Assembly: GCF_900070365.1 (NCBI RefSeq)
Contig: NZ_LN850107.1
Location: forward strand, 3,286,001 to 3,350,000
Source of the DNA: Alloactinosynnema sp. L-07
Lineage (GTDB): Bacteria > Actinomycetota > Actinomycetes > Mycobacteriales > Pseudonocardiaceae
DNA length: 64,000 nt
Reading direction: 5' to 3'
Made by a program: the position numbers and the translations under genes. The notes under the pieces were generated by a model. The model worked only from the letters and a program-made list of their open reading frames with translations, did no database searches and was not told the origin of the DNA. Shown here in pieces: positions 18,667 through 27,210 of the stretch. Positions within the stretch are counted from its first letter, which is position 1. The number at the start of each line of letters is the position of its first letter.

Positions 18667-20781
18667 ATGGGTAGCAAGCACTCCGACAACGGCCTGGCCG
18701 AGTCCGGTGTCGCGGCGGACGACCCCAGCAAGGTGCGCAACATCGTCCTCGTCGGGCCTTCCGGCTCAGGCAAGACCACCCTGGTCGAGGCGCTGCTGAC
18801 GGCGGCGGGCGTGCTGCCGCGCGCGGGGTCGGTCACCGAGGGGACGACGGTGTGCGACCACGACCCGGCCGCGGTGCGCCAACAGCGGTCGGTCGGACTC
18901 GCCGTGGCGCCGTTCATGCACGACGGGATCAAGGTCAATCTCATCGACACCCCCGGCTACGCGGACTTCGTCGGCGAGCTGCGCGCGGGTCTTCGTGCCG
19001 CCGACGCCGCCCTGTTCGTGGTGTGCGCGGCCGAAGGCGTGGACTCCGCGACGATCACCCTGTGGAACGAGTGCGCCGCCGTCGGGATGCCGCGCGCGCT
19101 GGTGATCGCCCGGCTCGACCATCCGCGCGCCGACTTCGCGGGCGAGTTGGCCCAGTGCCAGGCGGCGTTCGGCGCGGGGGTGCTGCCGCTGTACCTGCCA
19201 ACCAAGGACGGTCTGCTCGGCCTGATCACCCAACGCCACTTCGACCACTCCGCCGGACATCCGCCGACCGTGCGTGAGCCGGACAAGGGCGAGTTGGCCA
19301 GGGTCGCCGAGGCGCGGGACGAACTGCTCGAAGGCATCATCGCCGAGAGCGAGGACGAGACCCTCATGGACCGCTACCTGGCGGGCGAGGAGATCGACAC
19401 CGAGACGATCATCGCCGACCTGGAGACCGCGGTCGCCCGGGGCTCGTTCCATCCGGTGATCCCCGTGTGCGCGCAGACCGGCGTCGGCTTGTCCGCGCTG
19501 CAGGAGGCGTTGACCAGGGCCTTCCCGTCCCCACTCGAACACCCGCTGCCGATGGTCACCGACCCGTACGGCAAACCGCACGCCGCGCTGAGCGCCGACC
19601 CGAACGGTCCGCTGGCCGCCGAGGTGGTGCGCACGGCGGTCGACTCCTACGTCGGGCGGGTGTCGCTGGTCCGGGTGTTCTCCGGCACCCTGCGCCCCGA
19701 GCGGTCGGTGCACGTCTCCGGCCACGGGCTCGCCGACCGCGGCCACGAGGACCACGACGTCGACGAGCGCGTCGCCCACATCTACTCACCGCTCGGCGCG
19801 AACCTGCGCGAGGTGCCCTACTGCGTGGCGGGCGACCTCTGTGCCCTGACGAAGGTCGGCTCGGCCGAGACCGGGGACACCGTGTCCGCGCCGGAGGACC
19901 CGATCCTGATGGCGCCGTGGCAGATGCCCGAGCCGCTGCTCCCGGTCGCCGTGGTCGCCAAGACCCGCAGCGATGAGGACACCTTGGCGCGCAACCTGTC
20001 CCGGCTGGTCGCGGGCGACCCGACGCTACGGATGGACCGCAATCCCGAGACCCACCAGTTGGTCCTTTGGTGCATGGGCGAGGCCCACGCCGACGTCGTG
20101 CTCGCCCGCCTGCGCGCGGGCGGGGCGGACGTGGAGACCGAGCCGGTGAAGGTGTCGCTGCGAGAGACGTTCGCGGCGCCGTCGCGCGGGCACGGACGGC
20201 ACGTGAAGCAGTCGGGCGGCCATGGGCAGTACGCGGTGTGCGATATCGAGGTGGAGCCGCTGCCGACCGGGTCGGGGTTCGAGTTCGTGGACAAGGTGGT
20301 CGGTGGGGCGGTGCCGCACCAGTTCATCTCGTCGGTGGAGAAGGGTGTGCGGGCTCAGTTGGAGCGTGGGTTGCATGGTGGGCATCCGGTGGTGGACATC
20401 CGCGTGACGCTGGTCGACGGGAAGTCGCACAGCGTGGACTCGTCGGACGCCGCTTTCCAGACGGCCGGGTCATTGGCATTGAAGGACGCGGCCGGGCACG
20501 GGCGGATCTCGTTGTTGGAGCCGATCGACTCGGTGCGGGTGCGGTTGCCGGATGAGCATTTGGGGACGGTGCTTGGGGATCTTTCTTCGCGGCGGGGGCG
20601 GGTGTTGGGGACCGAGTCGGATAGTGATGGGTACACGGTGATCCTCGCTGAGGTGCCTGCGACGGCGTTGCCCCGGTATCTGATCGAGTTGCGGTCCATG
20701 ACTTCTGGGTCGGCTACGTTCAGTCGGGGGTTTGCGCGGTTCGATCCGTTGCCGGAGTCTCTTGCTGCGCAATTCGCGTAG
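18667..20781 (+). CDS. Elongation factor G-like GTPase (EF-G2 type)
   Basis: A 704-residue translational GTPase of the EF-G-like family found beside canonical EF-G in actinobacteria. Switch and nucleotide motifs are P-loop GPSGSGKTTL and DTPGY. The fourth motif is ARLDH instead of NKXD, so guanine recognition may be altered. Domain IV carries a Gly-rich RHVKQSGGHGQYAVCDIE and the C-terminal RGRVLGTESD. A role as a classical translocase is unlikely; ribosome-associated or stress roles are possible. The ATG at 18667 is preferred to the GTG at 18658 because GGGAGG lies 8 bases upstream of it. Confidence 0.9.
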   Translation: MGSKHSDNGLAESGVAADDPSKVRNIVLVGPSGSGKTTLVEALLTAAGVLPRAGSVTEGTTVCDHDPAAVRQQRSVGLAVAPFMHDGIKVNLIDTPGYADFVGELRAGLRAADAALFVVCAAEGVDSATITLWNECAAVGMPRALVIARLDHPRADFAGELAQCQAAFGAGVLPLYLPTKDGLLGLITQRHFDHSAGHPPTVREPDKGELARVAEARDELLEGIIAESEDETLMDRYLAGEEIDTETIIADLETAVARGSFHPVIPVCAQTGVGLSALQEALTRAFPSPLEHPLPMVTDPYGKPHAALSADPNGPLAAEVVRTAVDSYVGRVSLVRVFSGTLRPERSVHVSGHGLADRGHEDHDVDERVAHIYSPLGANLREVPYCVAGDLCALTKVGSAETGDTVSAPEDPILMAPWQMPEPLLPVAVVAKTRSDEDTLARNLSRLVAGDPTLRMDRNPETHQLVLWCMGEAHADVVLARLRAGGADVETEPVKVSLRETFAAPSRGHGRHVKQSGGHGQYAVCDIEVEPLPTGSGFEFVDKVVGGAVPHQFISSVEKGVRAQLERGLHGGHPVVDIRVTLVDGKSHSVDSSDAAFQTAGSLALKDAAGHGRISLLEPIDSVRVRLPDEHLGTVLGDLSSRRGRVLGTESDSDGYTVILAEVPATALPRYLIELRSMTSGSATFSRGFARFDPLPESLAAQFA

Positions 20782-20803
20782 TTCGGCCGTTTTACGCGGC
20801 GGC

Positions 20804-20942
20804 GCCTGTTTGGGTGGTTCGCCTTGATTTGGGGCCCCTCGAAATGGGCCTGTGCGGGTCAAAAGGCGAGCTCAAGGAACCTCACCCGCACCGCGATTTT
20901 AGGCCCATTTCCCCCAAATCAAGGCGAACCACCCAAACAGGC
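20804..20942. repeat. Palindromic intergenic element, copy 1 (inverted)
   Basis: A 139-bp imperfect palindrome. Its 31-bp arms (20804-20834 and 20912-20942, starting GCCTGTTTGGGTGGTTCGCC) are perfectly complementary. Inner helices AAATGGGCCT/AGGCCCATTT and GTGCGGGT/ACCCGCAC extend the hairpin. It lies between the convergent EF-G-like and NUDIX genes. Its interior is the reverse complement of copy 3. Confidence 0.92.
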
Positions 20943-20981
20943 CGTTCTGTTGTGCCCCTTGCGTTCTGTGGGAGTCGGCTC

Positions 20982-21026
20982 TTTCTTCCGCTTCTTCCGC
21001 TTCTTCCGCTTCTTCCGCTTCTTCCG
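20982..21026. repeat. 9-bp tandem repeat (CTTCTTCCG)x5
   Basis: Five consecutive 9-bp units CTTCTTCCG; the first has one mismatch. They lie between palindrome copy 1 and the end of the NUDIX gene. They are noncoding, and the strong strand asymmetry (pyrimidine on the plus strand) is unusual for this genome. Confidence 0.9.
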
Positions 21027-21056
21027 TGCGGCCTGGTCTGGCTTGGTCTGGGTTGG

Positions 21057-22034
21057 TTAGCGGACTGCTTTTACGGTGCCGTCCCAGTCGCGGACTGAGG
21101 TCATCAAGTCGGCGAGTTGTACGGGATAGACGGTGTCGGTGGTCTGGCGGAGTTCGGTGGTGGTCCACCAGCGGTGTTCGGCGATCGTTTGGGATTCCAA
21201 GGTGGTGAATCCGGTGGTGTCGATTGTGACGCCGTCGGGGAGGTGACCGAGGAAGAACCATTCCTCGCCGTCGTAATTTCGGCCCTCGAAACTGAAGGCG
21301 ACGCGTCGACGCCATAGGGGGCCTTTTAGCGCTTCCGGGGGGAGTTCCACGCCGGTTTCCTCGGCCAGTTCTCGGGAGGCGGCTGTTCTGAGGTCTTCGC
21401 CCGGCTCTACGCCGCCGCCCGCGGTGAACCAGTAGGTGTCCTCGGCGCGGACGGGGTCGTGGCCGTGGAACAGGAGCACGCGGTCGTCGGCGTCGAGGAG
21501 GACCACGCGGGCGGCGGGTCTTGGGCGGGGGACTTCTTCGCCCAGTTCGGGTTCGGCGATCTCCAGGTACTGCGGTTCCGGGGCCGTGCCCGCGAGTTTG
21601 AACCAGCGGACGAACCGGCGCCGTCGCTGGGACAGGGTGTCGCGGACTGCGTCGCCGTGGACGCGGCGGGCGATGACGACTCGGTGTTCGGCGTCGATCA
21701 GTTCGGCGGCCAGGGTGAGGGGGAGGGATTGGCGGTCGACGGCGGCGAGGTGGCGGGTGAGTTCGTTCTCGGCGGCCTCGCGGTCGGGGCGGGCGGCCCG
21801 CTCGGCTCGTTCCGACACCGCACGGAGGGGGTCGGATCGGTCGTGGTCGAGGACGCCGGAGACGGCCCTGGCGACGACGGCTCGGCGGGCGAGGGCTGCC
21901 TCCAGGGCGGCCCAGGCGGCGTCGGTTCTGATGTGGAGGCGGTCGAGGCGGTTGGCGGTGCCGACGAGCCAGACGCCGATGACGACGACCAGCGCCAGGA
22001 CGACGACGAGGAGGGTGATCTCAAGGCCGGTCAC
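21057..22034 (-). CDS. NUDIX hydrolase with N-terminal LemA-like membrane domain
   Basis: A 325-residue protein. Residues 1-25 form a membrane helix (LEITLLVVVLALVVVIGVWL), and residues 26-150 are a helical segment resembling LemA-type domains (NRLDRLHIRTDAAWAALEAA). The C-terminal part (about 170-320) is a NUDIX domain with the box GGVEPGEDLRTAASRELAEE. The equivalent mycobacterial gene sits in the same place beside pimA. NUDIX enzymes cleave nucleoside diphosphates linked to another moiety; the substrate here is unknown. The GTG at 22034 overlaps the pimA TGA (GTGA), making it the fourth gene of the pgsA-patA-pimA operon. Confidence 0.88.
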   Translation of the reverse strand: MTGLEITLLVVVLALVVVIGVWLVGTANRLDRLHIRTDAAWAALEAALARRAVVARAVSGVLDHDRSDPLRAVSERAERAARPDREAAENELTRHLAAVDRQSLPLTLAAELIDAEHRVVIARRVHGDAVRDTLSQRRRRFVRWFKLAGTAPEPQYLEIAEPELGEEVPRPRPAARVVLLDADDRVLLFHGHDPVRAEDTYWFTAGGGVEPGEDLRTAASRELAEETGVELPPEALKGPLWRRRVAFSFEGRNYDGEEWFFLGHLPDGVTIDTTGFTTLESQTIAEHRWWTTTELRQTTDTVYPVQLADLMTSVRDWDGTVKAVR

Positions 22035-23155
22035 GGCACCTCACCCACCCCGCGCGGGTCGGCTGCGACCGCCTGTTCGTAGACCCGCAGGACCTGGTTC
22101 GCCACGACCGACCAGTCGAAGGCTGCCACGCGCCGCTCCCCCTCGGCGATCAGGTTGGCGCGGCGGGCCGGGTCGGTCAGGACCGAGCGCAGGCCTGCGG
22201 CTAGGGCGTCGGAGTCGTTGACCGCGGTGAGCACCCCGGCGCGGCCGTCGTCCAAGACGCGGCGGAAGGCGTCGAGGTCGCTGGCGACGACGGCGGCTCC
22301 CGCGGACATCGCCTCGGTGAGGATGATGCCGAAGCTCTCGCCGCCGGTGTTCGGCGCGCAGTAGACGTCGACGCTGCGCAGCGCCCGTGCCTTGGTCTTG
22401 TCGTCGACCTGGCCGAGCAGGTCGAGTCGGCCCGCCAGCTCCGGACCGGCCAGCTGACGCAGCTCGTTGGCGTCGCCGCGGCCGACGACCAGCAGGCGCA
22501 CGTCCGGCAGGTCCAGCCGCCGCATGGCGTCGAGCAGGACCGGCATGCCCTTGCGGGGTTCGGTGTAGCGGCCGACGAAGCCGATCGTGCCCGTCGCTCG
22601 CGGGTAGCCCGCCAGCGGCGGCACGTCGCGGAAGAAGCCGACGTCGACGCCGTTGGGGATCTCCACCGCGTCGCCGCCCAGGTGTTCCACCTGCACCCGC
22701 CGGGCCAGCGCCGACACCGCGATGCGGGCGGTCACCTTCTCCAGGAACGGCTGCAGCACGCCCTGGAGCGCGCTCAGCGTGCGCGAGCGCGGTGTCGAGG
22801 TGTGGAAGGTCGCCACGATCGGCCCGTCGGCGATCATCAGTGCCAGCATCGACAGGCTCGGCGCGGTCGGCTCGTGCAGGTGCAGCACGTCGAAGTCGTG
22901 GTCGCGGATCCAGCGGCGGACCCGCGCGTAGGACACCGGGCCGAAGGACAGCCGGGCCACCGACCCGTTGTACGGGATGCCGACCGCGCGCCCGGCGGGG
23001 TGGACGAAGTCGGGCAGCTCGGCGTCCTCGTCGGCCGGGGCGAGCACGTCGACCTCGTGGCCCTGCGCCCGCAGCGCCCTGGCCAGGTCGAGCACGTGGG
23101 CCTGCACTCCTCCGGGGACCTCGAAGGAGTAGGGGCACACAATCCCGATCCTCAC
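22031..23155 (-). CDS. pimA: Phosphatidyl-myo-inositol alpha-mannosyltransferase PimA
   Basis: PimA transfers the first mannose from GDP-mannose to phosphatidylinositol on the cytoplasmic face, starting PIM/lipomannan synthesis. The 374-residue GT-B enzyme begins at GTG (23155) with RIGIVCPYSFEVPGGVQAHV and has the acceptor-side FDVLHLHEP. Its C-terminal donor motif GGESFGIILTEAM contains the EX7E pair. The start overlaps the patA stop as GTGA, and the NUDIX gene overlaps its end. Gene order pgsA-patA-pimA supports the specific call. Confidence 0.94.
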   Translation of the reverse strand: MRIGIVCPYSFEVPGGVQAHVLDLARALRAQGHEVDVLAPADEDAELPDFVHPAGRAVGIPYNGSVARLSFGPVSYARVRRWIRDHDFDVLHLHEPTAPSLSMLALMIADGPIVATFHTSTPRSRTLSALQGVLQPFLEKVTARIAVSALARRVQVEHLGGDAVEIPNGVDVGFFRDVPPLAGYPRATGTIGFVGRYTEPRKGMPVLLDAMRRLDLPDVRLLVVGRGDANELRQLAGPELAGRLDLLGQVDDKTKARALRSVDVYCAPNTGGESFGIILTEAMSAGAAVVASDLDAFRRVLDDGRAGVLTAVNDSDALAAGLRSVLTDPARRANLIAEGERRVAAFDWSVVANQVLRVYEQAVAADPRGVGEVP

Positions 23156-24084
23156 GGCTGCCGGGGTTCCTCCCGCGCGGCGAGCGCTTTCTGGCGGTCG
23201 GCGGACAAGTCCTCGACCCACAGCTTCTGCAGCATGTGCCAGTCTGCCGGGTGCGCGGCTATGTCACCGGCCAGCACGTCGGCGAGCGCCTGGGTGGCGG
23301 CCTGGACGCCGTCGATGCCGGTCACCCGGATCCGCGGGTGCAGCCGCAGGCCCCAGCCGTCCTCGGTGAACCAGAGCCCGACCGGCAGCAGCGCCGCACC
23401 GGTCTTCGCCGCGAGGTAGGCCGGGCCCGCGGGCATGCGCGTCTCGGCGCCGAAGAACGTCACCGGGATCCCGGACGGGGTCAGGTCGCGGTCGGCGAGC
23501 AGGCAGACGATGCCGTTGGCGCGCAGCCGCTCGGCCAGCACCTCCGACGGGGACCGCTCGTCGCCGCTGGCCGCGAGGATCTCGAAGCCCAGGGACTCGC
23601 GGTAGTCGACGAACCGGCGGTAGAGCGACTCCGGCTTGAGCCGCTCGGCGACGGTGGCGAACTTGCCGTGCAGGCCCACCATCCACACCCCGGCCGCGTC
23701 CCAGTTGCCCGAGTGGGGCAGCGCGAGGATCACGCCGTTGCCCTCGGCGAGCGCGGCGTCGAGGTTCTCATGGCCGGTGGCCTCGGCGTTGATGGAGCGG
23801 TGGACGGCGTCGTGGTCCATCGATGGCAGGCGGAAGGCCTCCATCCAGTACCGCGCGTAGGACCGCAGGGCTTGGCGGACGAGTTCGTCCAGTTCGTCCT
23901 CGCCCGCCTGCGGGACGACGCGGGCGAGGTTGGCCCGCAGCTGCTTGGCGCCCGGGCCCTGGCGGCGCGCGGCGAGGTCGGCCCCGAAGCCGAACACGGC
24001 CTTGGCCACGCTCTCGGGCAGCACCCTGACCAGCCGCCACCCGGCCGCGTAGCCCAGGCCGGCGAGGCGTTCGCCGAAGTTCAT
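23152..24084 (-). CDS. patA: Phosphatidylinositol mannoside acyltransferase PatA
   Basis: A 310-residue membrane-associated acyltransferase of the lauroyl (LpxL/HtrB-like) family. In actinobacteria it adds an acyl chain to the mannose of PIM. The HX4D catalytic motif is in LPHSGNWDAAGVW. The C-terminal half has MPAGPAYLAAKTGAALLPV. The ATG at 24084 overlaps the pgsA TGA, and its own TGA overlaps the pimA GTG. Context between pgsA and pimA makes PatA more likely than a general lipid A enzyme. Confidence 0.92.
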   Translation of the reverse strand: MNFGERLAGLGYAAGWRLVRVLPESVAKAVFGFGADLAARRQGPGAKQLRANLARVVPQAGEDELDELVRQALRSYARYWMEAFRLPSMDHDAVHRSINAEATGHENLDAALAEGNGVILALPHSGNWDAAGVWMVGLHGKFATVAERLKPESLYRRFVDYRESLGFEILAASGDERSPSEVLAERLRANGIVCLLADRDLTPSGIPVTFFGAETRMPAGPAYLAAKTGAALLPVGLWFTEDGWGLRLHPRIRVTGIDGVQAATQALADVLAGDIAAHPADWHMLQKLWVEDLSADRQKALAAREEPRQP

Positions 24085-24692
24085 GCGCTCTCCTCCTTGG
24101 CCGCTCGCCGCACCGCGAGCAGCCGCTGCGTGACGGTCACGACCGAGCCCGCGGCCAGCACCCACAGCGCGACGTGCAGCGCGTAGGGGACGCCAAGGCC
24201 GCTGAGTCCGGTCCCGACCAGGGTGATGATCAGCCGCTCGGCGCGTTCGACCACGCCGCCGTCGGCGCTGAGGCCCGCCGCCTCGGCGCGGGCCTTCACA
24301 TAGGAGATCACCTGGCCCGCGACCAGGCAGATCAGCGCGGCCGCGGCGAGCGTCCGGTTGTCGGCCACGGCGAAGCAGTACCAGACGATGGCGCTGGACA
24401 GCGCGCCGTCGGCGATCCGGTCGCAACTGGCGTCGAGCACCGCGCCGTAGCGGGTGCCGCCGCCCTGCGCGCGCGCCATGGCGCCGTCGATCAGGTCGAA
24501 CAGCGCGAAGGCGGTGACCGCGACGGTGCCCACGAACAGGTGCCCGGTCGGGAACAGCCAGAGCGAAGCCACCACGGCGCCGACGGTGCCGACGACCGTC
24601 ACCACGTTCGGGGTGAAGCCGATCCGCACCAGCGACGCACCGATCGGATCGGTGACGCGGTTGACCGAGGCACGAGCGAAGATATTCAGCAT
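24081..24692 (-). CDS. pgsA: Phosphatidylinositol phosphate synthase (CDP-alcohol phosphatidyltransferase)
   Basis: The enzyme joins CDP-diacylglycerol to inositol 1-phosphate. The 203-residue protein has about six membrane helices and the CDP-alcohol motif DLIDGAMARAQGGGTRYGAV followed by LDASCD, with all conserved Asp and Gly residues present. It is the first gene of the pgsA-patA-pimA-NUDIX operon, preceded by a gap holding a MITE-like element. Confidence 0.93.
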   Translation of the reverse strand: MLNIFARASVNRVTDPIGASLVRIGFTPNVVTVVGTVGAVVASLWLFPTGHLFVGTVAVTAFALFDLIDGAMARAQGGGTRYGAVLDASCDRIADGALSSAIVWYCFAVADNRTLAAAALICLVAGQVISYVKARAEAAGLSADGGVVERAERLIITLVGTGLSGLGVPYALHVALWVLAAGSVVTVTQRLLAVRRAAKEESA

Positions 24693-24741
24693 GGGGGCGT
24701 CGAGTGCACCTATCCGGTGAGACCAACTGGCCCGGGCAGCC

Positions 24742-24907
24742 TAGGGCATGTCCTGCGGATCATGGCGGGCGCTATCCGCGCCCGCTTGACCCCTGACCGC
24801 ACCGCGGGAACGGCCACGGACAACCAGTACGCGACCGCCCCCGCGGCACGCCCAGGAACCAAGCGGATCACGAATCCCACCCACCAAGATCCACAGGACA
24901 CGCCCTA
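24742..24907. mobile_element. MITE-like element with 20-bp terminal inverted repeats
   Basis: Terminal repeats TAGGGCATGTCCTGCGGATC (24742-24761) and GATCCACAGGACACGCCCTA (24888-24907) match at 18 of 20 positions and bound a 166-bp element with no convincing gene. TA dinucleotides at both outer ends fit a TA target duplication. It is probably a non-autonomous relic of an insertion sequence, inserted in the pgsA upstream region. Assignment to an IS family needs a database search. Confidence 0.65.
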
Positions 24908-24938
24908 ACCGCCTCGATCCCTCGGCCGATCAGCAGGT

Positions 24939-25418
24939 TTACCCGCGGCCCAGCAGCAACCTGTCCGGGTCGAGGCCGTCGAGCACGGCGACACTGATCT
25001 CGCCGAGCACCCGCACCTGTTCGGGGGTCAGCCGGTCGAACAGCTTCTCGCGGACCTCGGTGACATGGCCGGGCGCGGCGGCGGCGAGTGCGGCGAAGCC
25101 GGTGTCGGTGAGCACGGCCAGCGAGCCGCGCTTGTCGGTCGGGCATTCGCGGCGCTCGACCCAGCCCGCCTCCTCCAGCCGCGAGACCGCGTGCGACAGC
25201 CTGCTGCGCGACGAGCCGCGTAGGCCCGCCAGCTCACTCATCCGCATCTGCCTGCCCGGGGCGTGGGACAGCACGACCAGGATCTCGTAGTAGGTGTAGG
25301 GCATCGTCGAGTCGCGCTGTAGTTGGCGATCCAGCTGGTCGTTGAGCGCGCTGAGCATGGTGACGAACGCGCGCCATATCTCCTGTTCGCCGTCGGAGAG
25401 CCATCGGGTGTCTGCCAT
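24939..25418 (-). CDS. MarR-family transcriptional regulator
   Basis: A 159-residue winged-helix protein with the MarR core MRMSELAGLRGSSRSRLSHA, VSRLEEAGWVERRECPTDKR and the wing GSLAVLTDTGFAAL. It is divergent from a YceI gene across a 99-base gap that contains GTTGAG/CTCAAC palindromes, so it likely represses that gene and itself. The ligand is unknown. Confidence 0.92.
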   Translation of the reverse strand: MADTRWLSDGEQEIWRAFVTMLSALNDQLDRQLQRDSTMPYTYYEILVVLSHAPGRQMRMSELAGLRGSSRSRLSHAVSRLEEAGWVERRECPTDKRGSLAVLTDTGFAALAAAAPGHVTEVREKLFDRLTPEQVRVLGEISVAVLDGLDPDRLLLGRG

Positions 25419-25438
25419 GTCTCACATTCTAACCCATA

Positions 25439-25486
25439 GTTGAGCTCTCAACGGATGTGCGCTAGAGTCTCTGTTGAGCGCTCAAC
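25439..25486. promoter_or_regulatory. Paired MarR-type operators in the marR-yceI gap
   Basis: Two dyads share the same half-sites: GTTGAG-CT-CTCAAC (25439-25452) and the perfect palindrome GTTGAGCGCTCAAC (25473-25486). A further half-site-like CGTTCAAC follows near 25494. They lie between the two divergent starts and are the probable binding sites of the adjacent MarR protein. Confidence 0.8.
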
Positions 25487-25517
25487 CACTAAGCGTTCAA
25501 CTATCCAAGGAGACTCC

Positions 25518-26081
25518 ATGAGCACCCCCACGCTGACCGAGATCCCCGGCTTCCTCGCTGGCACCTGGGACATCGACGCCTCGCACTCCGACGTCGGCTT
25601 CACCGTGCGGCACCTGGTGGTCACCAAGGTCCGTGGCCGCTTCGACGGCGTGTCCGGCCACCTGGTCACCACCGATGACCTCGCGACCTCCAGCGTCGAG
25701 GTCGTCATCGACCTGAGCACCATCAACACCCACAACGAGCAGCGCGACGGCCACCTCAAGTCGGCCGACTTCTTCGAGGTCGACACCTACCCGGCGCTGA
25801 CCTACCGCGGCACCGGCGTGCGCGCGCAGGGTGACCGCTACGTCCTCGACGGCGAACTGACCCTCAAAGGCATCACCAAGACCGTGCCGCTGACCTTCGA
25901 GCTCAACGGCTTCAGCCCCGACCCGTGGGGCGGCACCCGCATCGGCTTCTCGGGCGACGCCGAGATCAACCGCAAGGACTTCAACGTGAACTTCGAGGGC
26001 GTCCAGAACGGCATCGCCGTGGTGTCCGACAAGATCAACATCCACATCGAGCTGGAGGCCGTCCTCCGCCAGGACGCTTAA
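25518..26081 (+). CDS. YceI-family lipocalin-like protein
   Basis: A 187-residue beta-barrel protein of the YceI family, whose members bind polyprenoid-like lipids. Motifs are WDIDASHSDVGFTVRHLVV, GHLKSADFFEVDTYP and LTLKGITKTVPLTFEL. There is no signal peptide, unlike E. coli YceI, so it is probably cytosolic. The ATG at 25518 follows AAGGAG. It is likely controlled by the divergent MarR. Its end overlaps the convergent HIT gene by 4 bases. Confidence 0.92.
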   Translation: MSTPTLTEIPGFLAGTWDIDASHSDVGFTVRHLVVTKVRGRFDGVSGHLVTTDDLATSSVEVVIDLSTINTHNEQRDGHLKSADFFEVDTYPALTYRGTGVRAQGDRYVLDGELTLKGITKTVPLTFELNGFSPDPWGGTRIGFSGDAEINRKDFNVNFEGVQNGIAVVSDKINIHIELEAVLRQDA

Positions 26082-26632
26082 GCAGTCCAGGCGTTCGCGA
26101 GTAGAGCGCGGGTCTCGCTGAGCAGCTGTGGCAGCACCTTGGTGTGGCCGACGACCGGCATGAAGTTCGAGTCGCCGCCCCACCGGGGAACGACATGCTG
26201 ATGCAGGTGCGCGGCGATGCCCGCGCCCGCGACGACGCCCTGGTTCATCCCGATGTTGAAGCCGTGCGGAGCGGCCACCTTGCGCTCGACCACCATCGCC
26301 CGCTGGGTGAACTCCGCCAGTTCGACGGTCTCGGCCCGCGTCAGCTCGGTGTAGTCGGCCACGTGCCGGTAGGGCAGCAGCATGAGGTGGCCGGGGTTGT
26401 ACGGGTAGAGGTTGAGCACCGCGTAGACGAGCTCCCCGCGCGCGATGATCAGCGCGTCGGCGTCGTCCAGGGCGATCAGCCCACAGAACGGACACCCGTC
26501 CTGCTCATCGTGCTCGGGCTTGTTCTCACCGCGGATATAGGCCATCCGGTGCGGCGTCCAGAGCCGTTGCAGGGCATCAGGAACCCCAACCCCGTCCTGG
26601 GCGACGAGCTCCGGTTCGTGTGCGGCGGCCAT
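26078..26632 (-). CDS. HIT-domain nucleotide phosphorylase/hydrolase
   Basis: A 184-residue HIT-family enzyme with the triad HLHQHVVPRW and a Cys-X2-Cys zinc motif (DGCPFCGL). The N-terminal segment YIRGENKPE is typical of the AP4A-phosphorylase-like proteins beside thrS and pgsA in actinobacteria. It probably cleaves dinucleoside polyphosphates or AMP conjugates; the exact substrate is not known. In mycobacteria it sits directly between thrS and pgsA; here a cupin, YceI, MarR and a MITE have been inserted. Confidence 0.9.
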   Translation of the reverse strand: MAAAHEPELVAQDGVGVPDALQRLWTPHRMAYIRGENKPEHDEQDGCPFCGLIALDDADALIIARGELVYAVLNLYPYNPGHLMLLPYRHVADYTELTRAETVELAEFTQRAMVVERKVAAPHGFNIGMNQGVVAGAGIAAHLHQHVVPRWGGDSNFMPVVGHTKVLPQLLSETRALLANAWTA

Positions 26633-26717
26633 GCACCGATCCTAGGGCCTGCCGGGTGCGGCCAGTTGTCGTGGATTGGCCATGTTGCCCGCCACCAGCG
26701 GTTCGTAGGCTCCCGGT

Positions 26718-27161
26718 GTGAGCCTGCTGATCAAATCCCCCGCCGATGTCGACCGTCTTCAAGCCGTGGCGGGTGAGTATCGGGTGCTGCTTTCCGGCAA
26801 GGACACGGGCGGCCGTCTGGCCATCGTCGAACAGATCCTTCCTCCCGGCGCGATCGGCGCGGCGCCGCATGTTCACCATGGGCATGAGGAGGACTTTGTG
26901 GTGACTGAGGGTGAGATCACGTTCGACACGGGCGAGTCGGCGGTGCTGGTTCCGGCGGGTGGGGTGGTGTCGGTTCCGCGAGGGGAGGCACACGGGTTCC
27001 GCAACGTGTCGGACAAGCCTGCGGCGTGCATCGTAACCTTCACCCCAGCGGGCTACGAGGATTACTTCCGGCTCATCGATGAGTTGATGAGGGCCGGGAC
27101 TACGCCGGACGCCGAGACGCTGACAGAGCTGCGGGCACGGTTCGCGACCGAGTCTGTGTAG
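26718..27161 (+). CDS. Cupin-domain protein
   Basis: A 147-residue single-domain cupin. Metal-binding motif 1 is PHVHHGHEEDFVVTEGEITF and motif 2 is VPRGEAHGFRNV. Function is not determinable from sequence; small cupins of this type include dioxygenases, isomerases and sugar- or ligand-binding proteins. The start is a GTG at 26718. It is divergent from the HIT gene and followed by palindrome copy 2. Confidence 0.82.
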   Translation: MSLLIKSPADVDRLQAVAGEYRVLLSGKDTGGRLAIVEQILPPGAIGAAPHVHHGHEEDFVVTEGEITFDTGESAVLVPAGGVVSVPRGEAHGFRNVSDKPAACIVTFTPAGYEDYFRLIDELMRAGTTPDAETLTELRARFATESV

Positions 27162-27210
27162 GCAGGTCCACCACCAGCCCCCACGAAACGCAACGGGCCG
27201 AACCCAGCGG

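Noticed and set aside
20804..20942. Structured RNA or tRNA gene in the palindromes
   Set aside because: The sequence folds as one long hairpin with no cloverleaf or conserved riboswitch core. No tRNA or rRNA gene was recognised anywhere in the window.
20982..21026. CRISPR array
   Set aside because: The units are 9 bp with no spacers and no cas genes are nearby. No other array-like structure was seen in the window.
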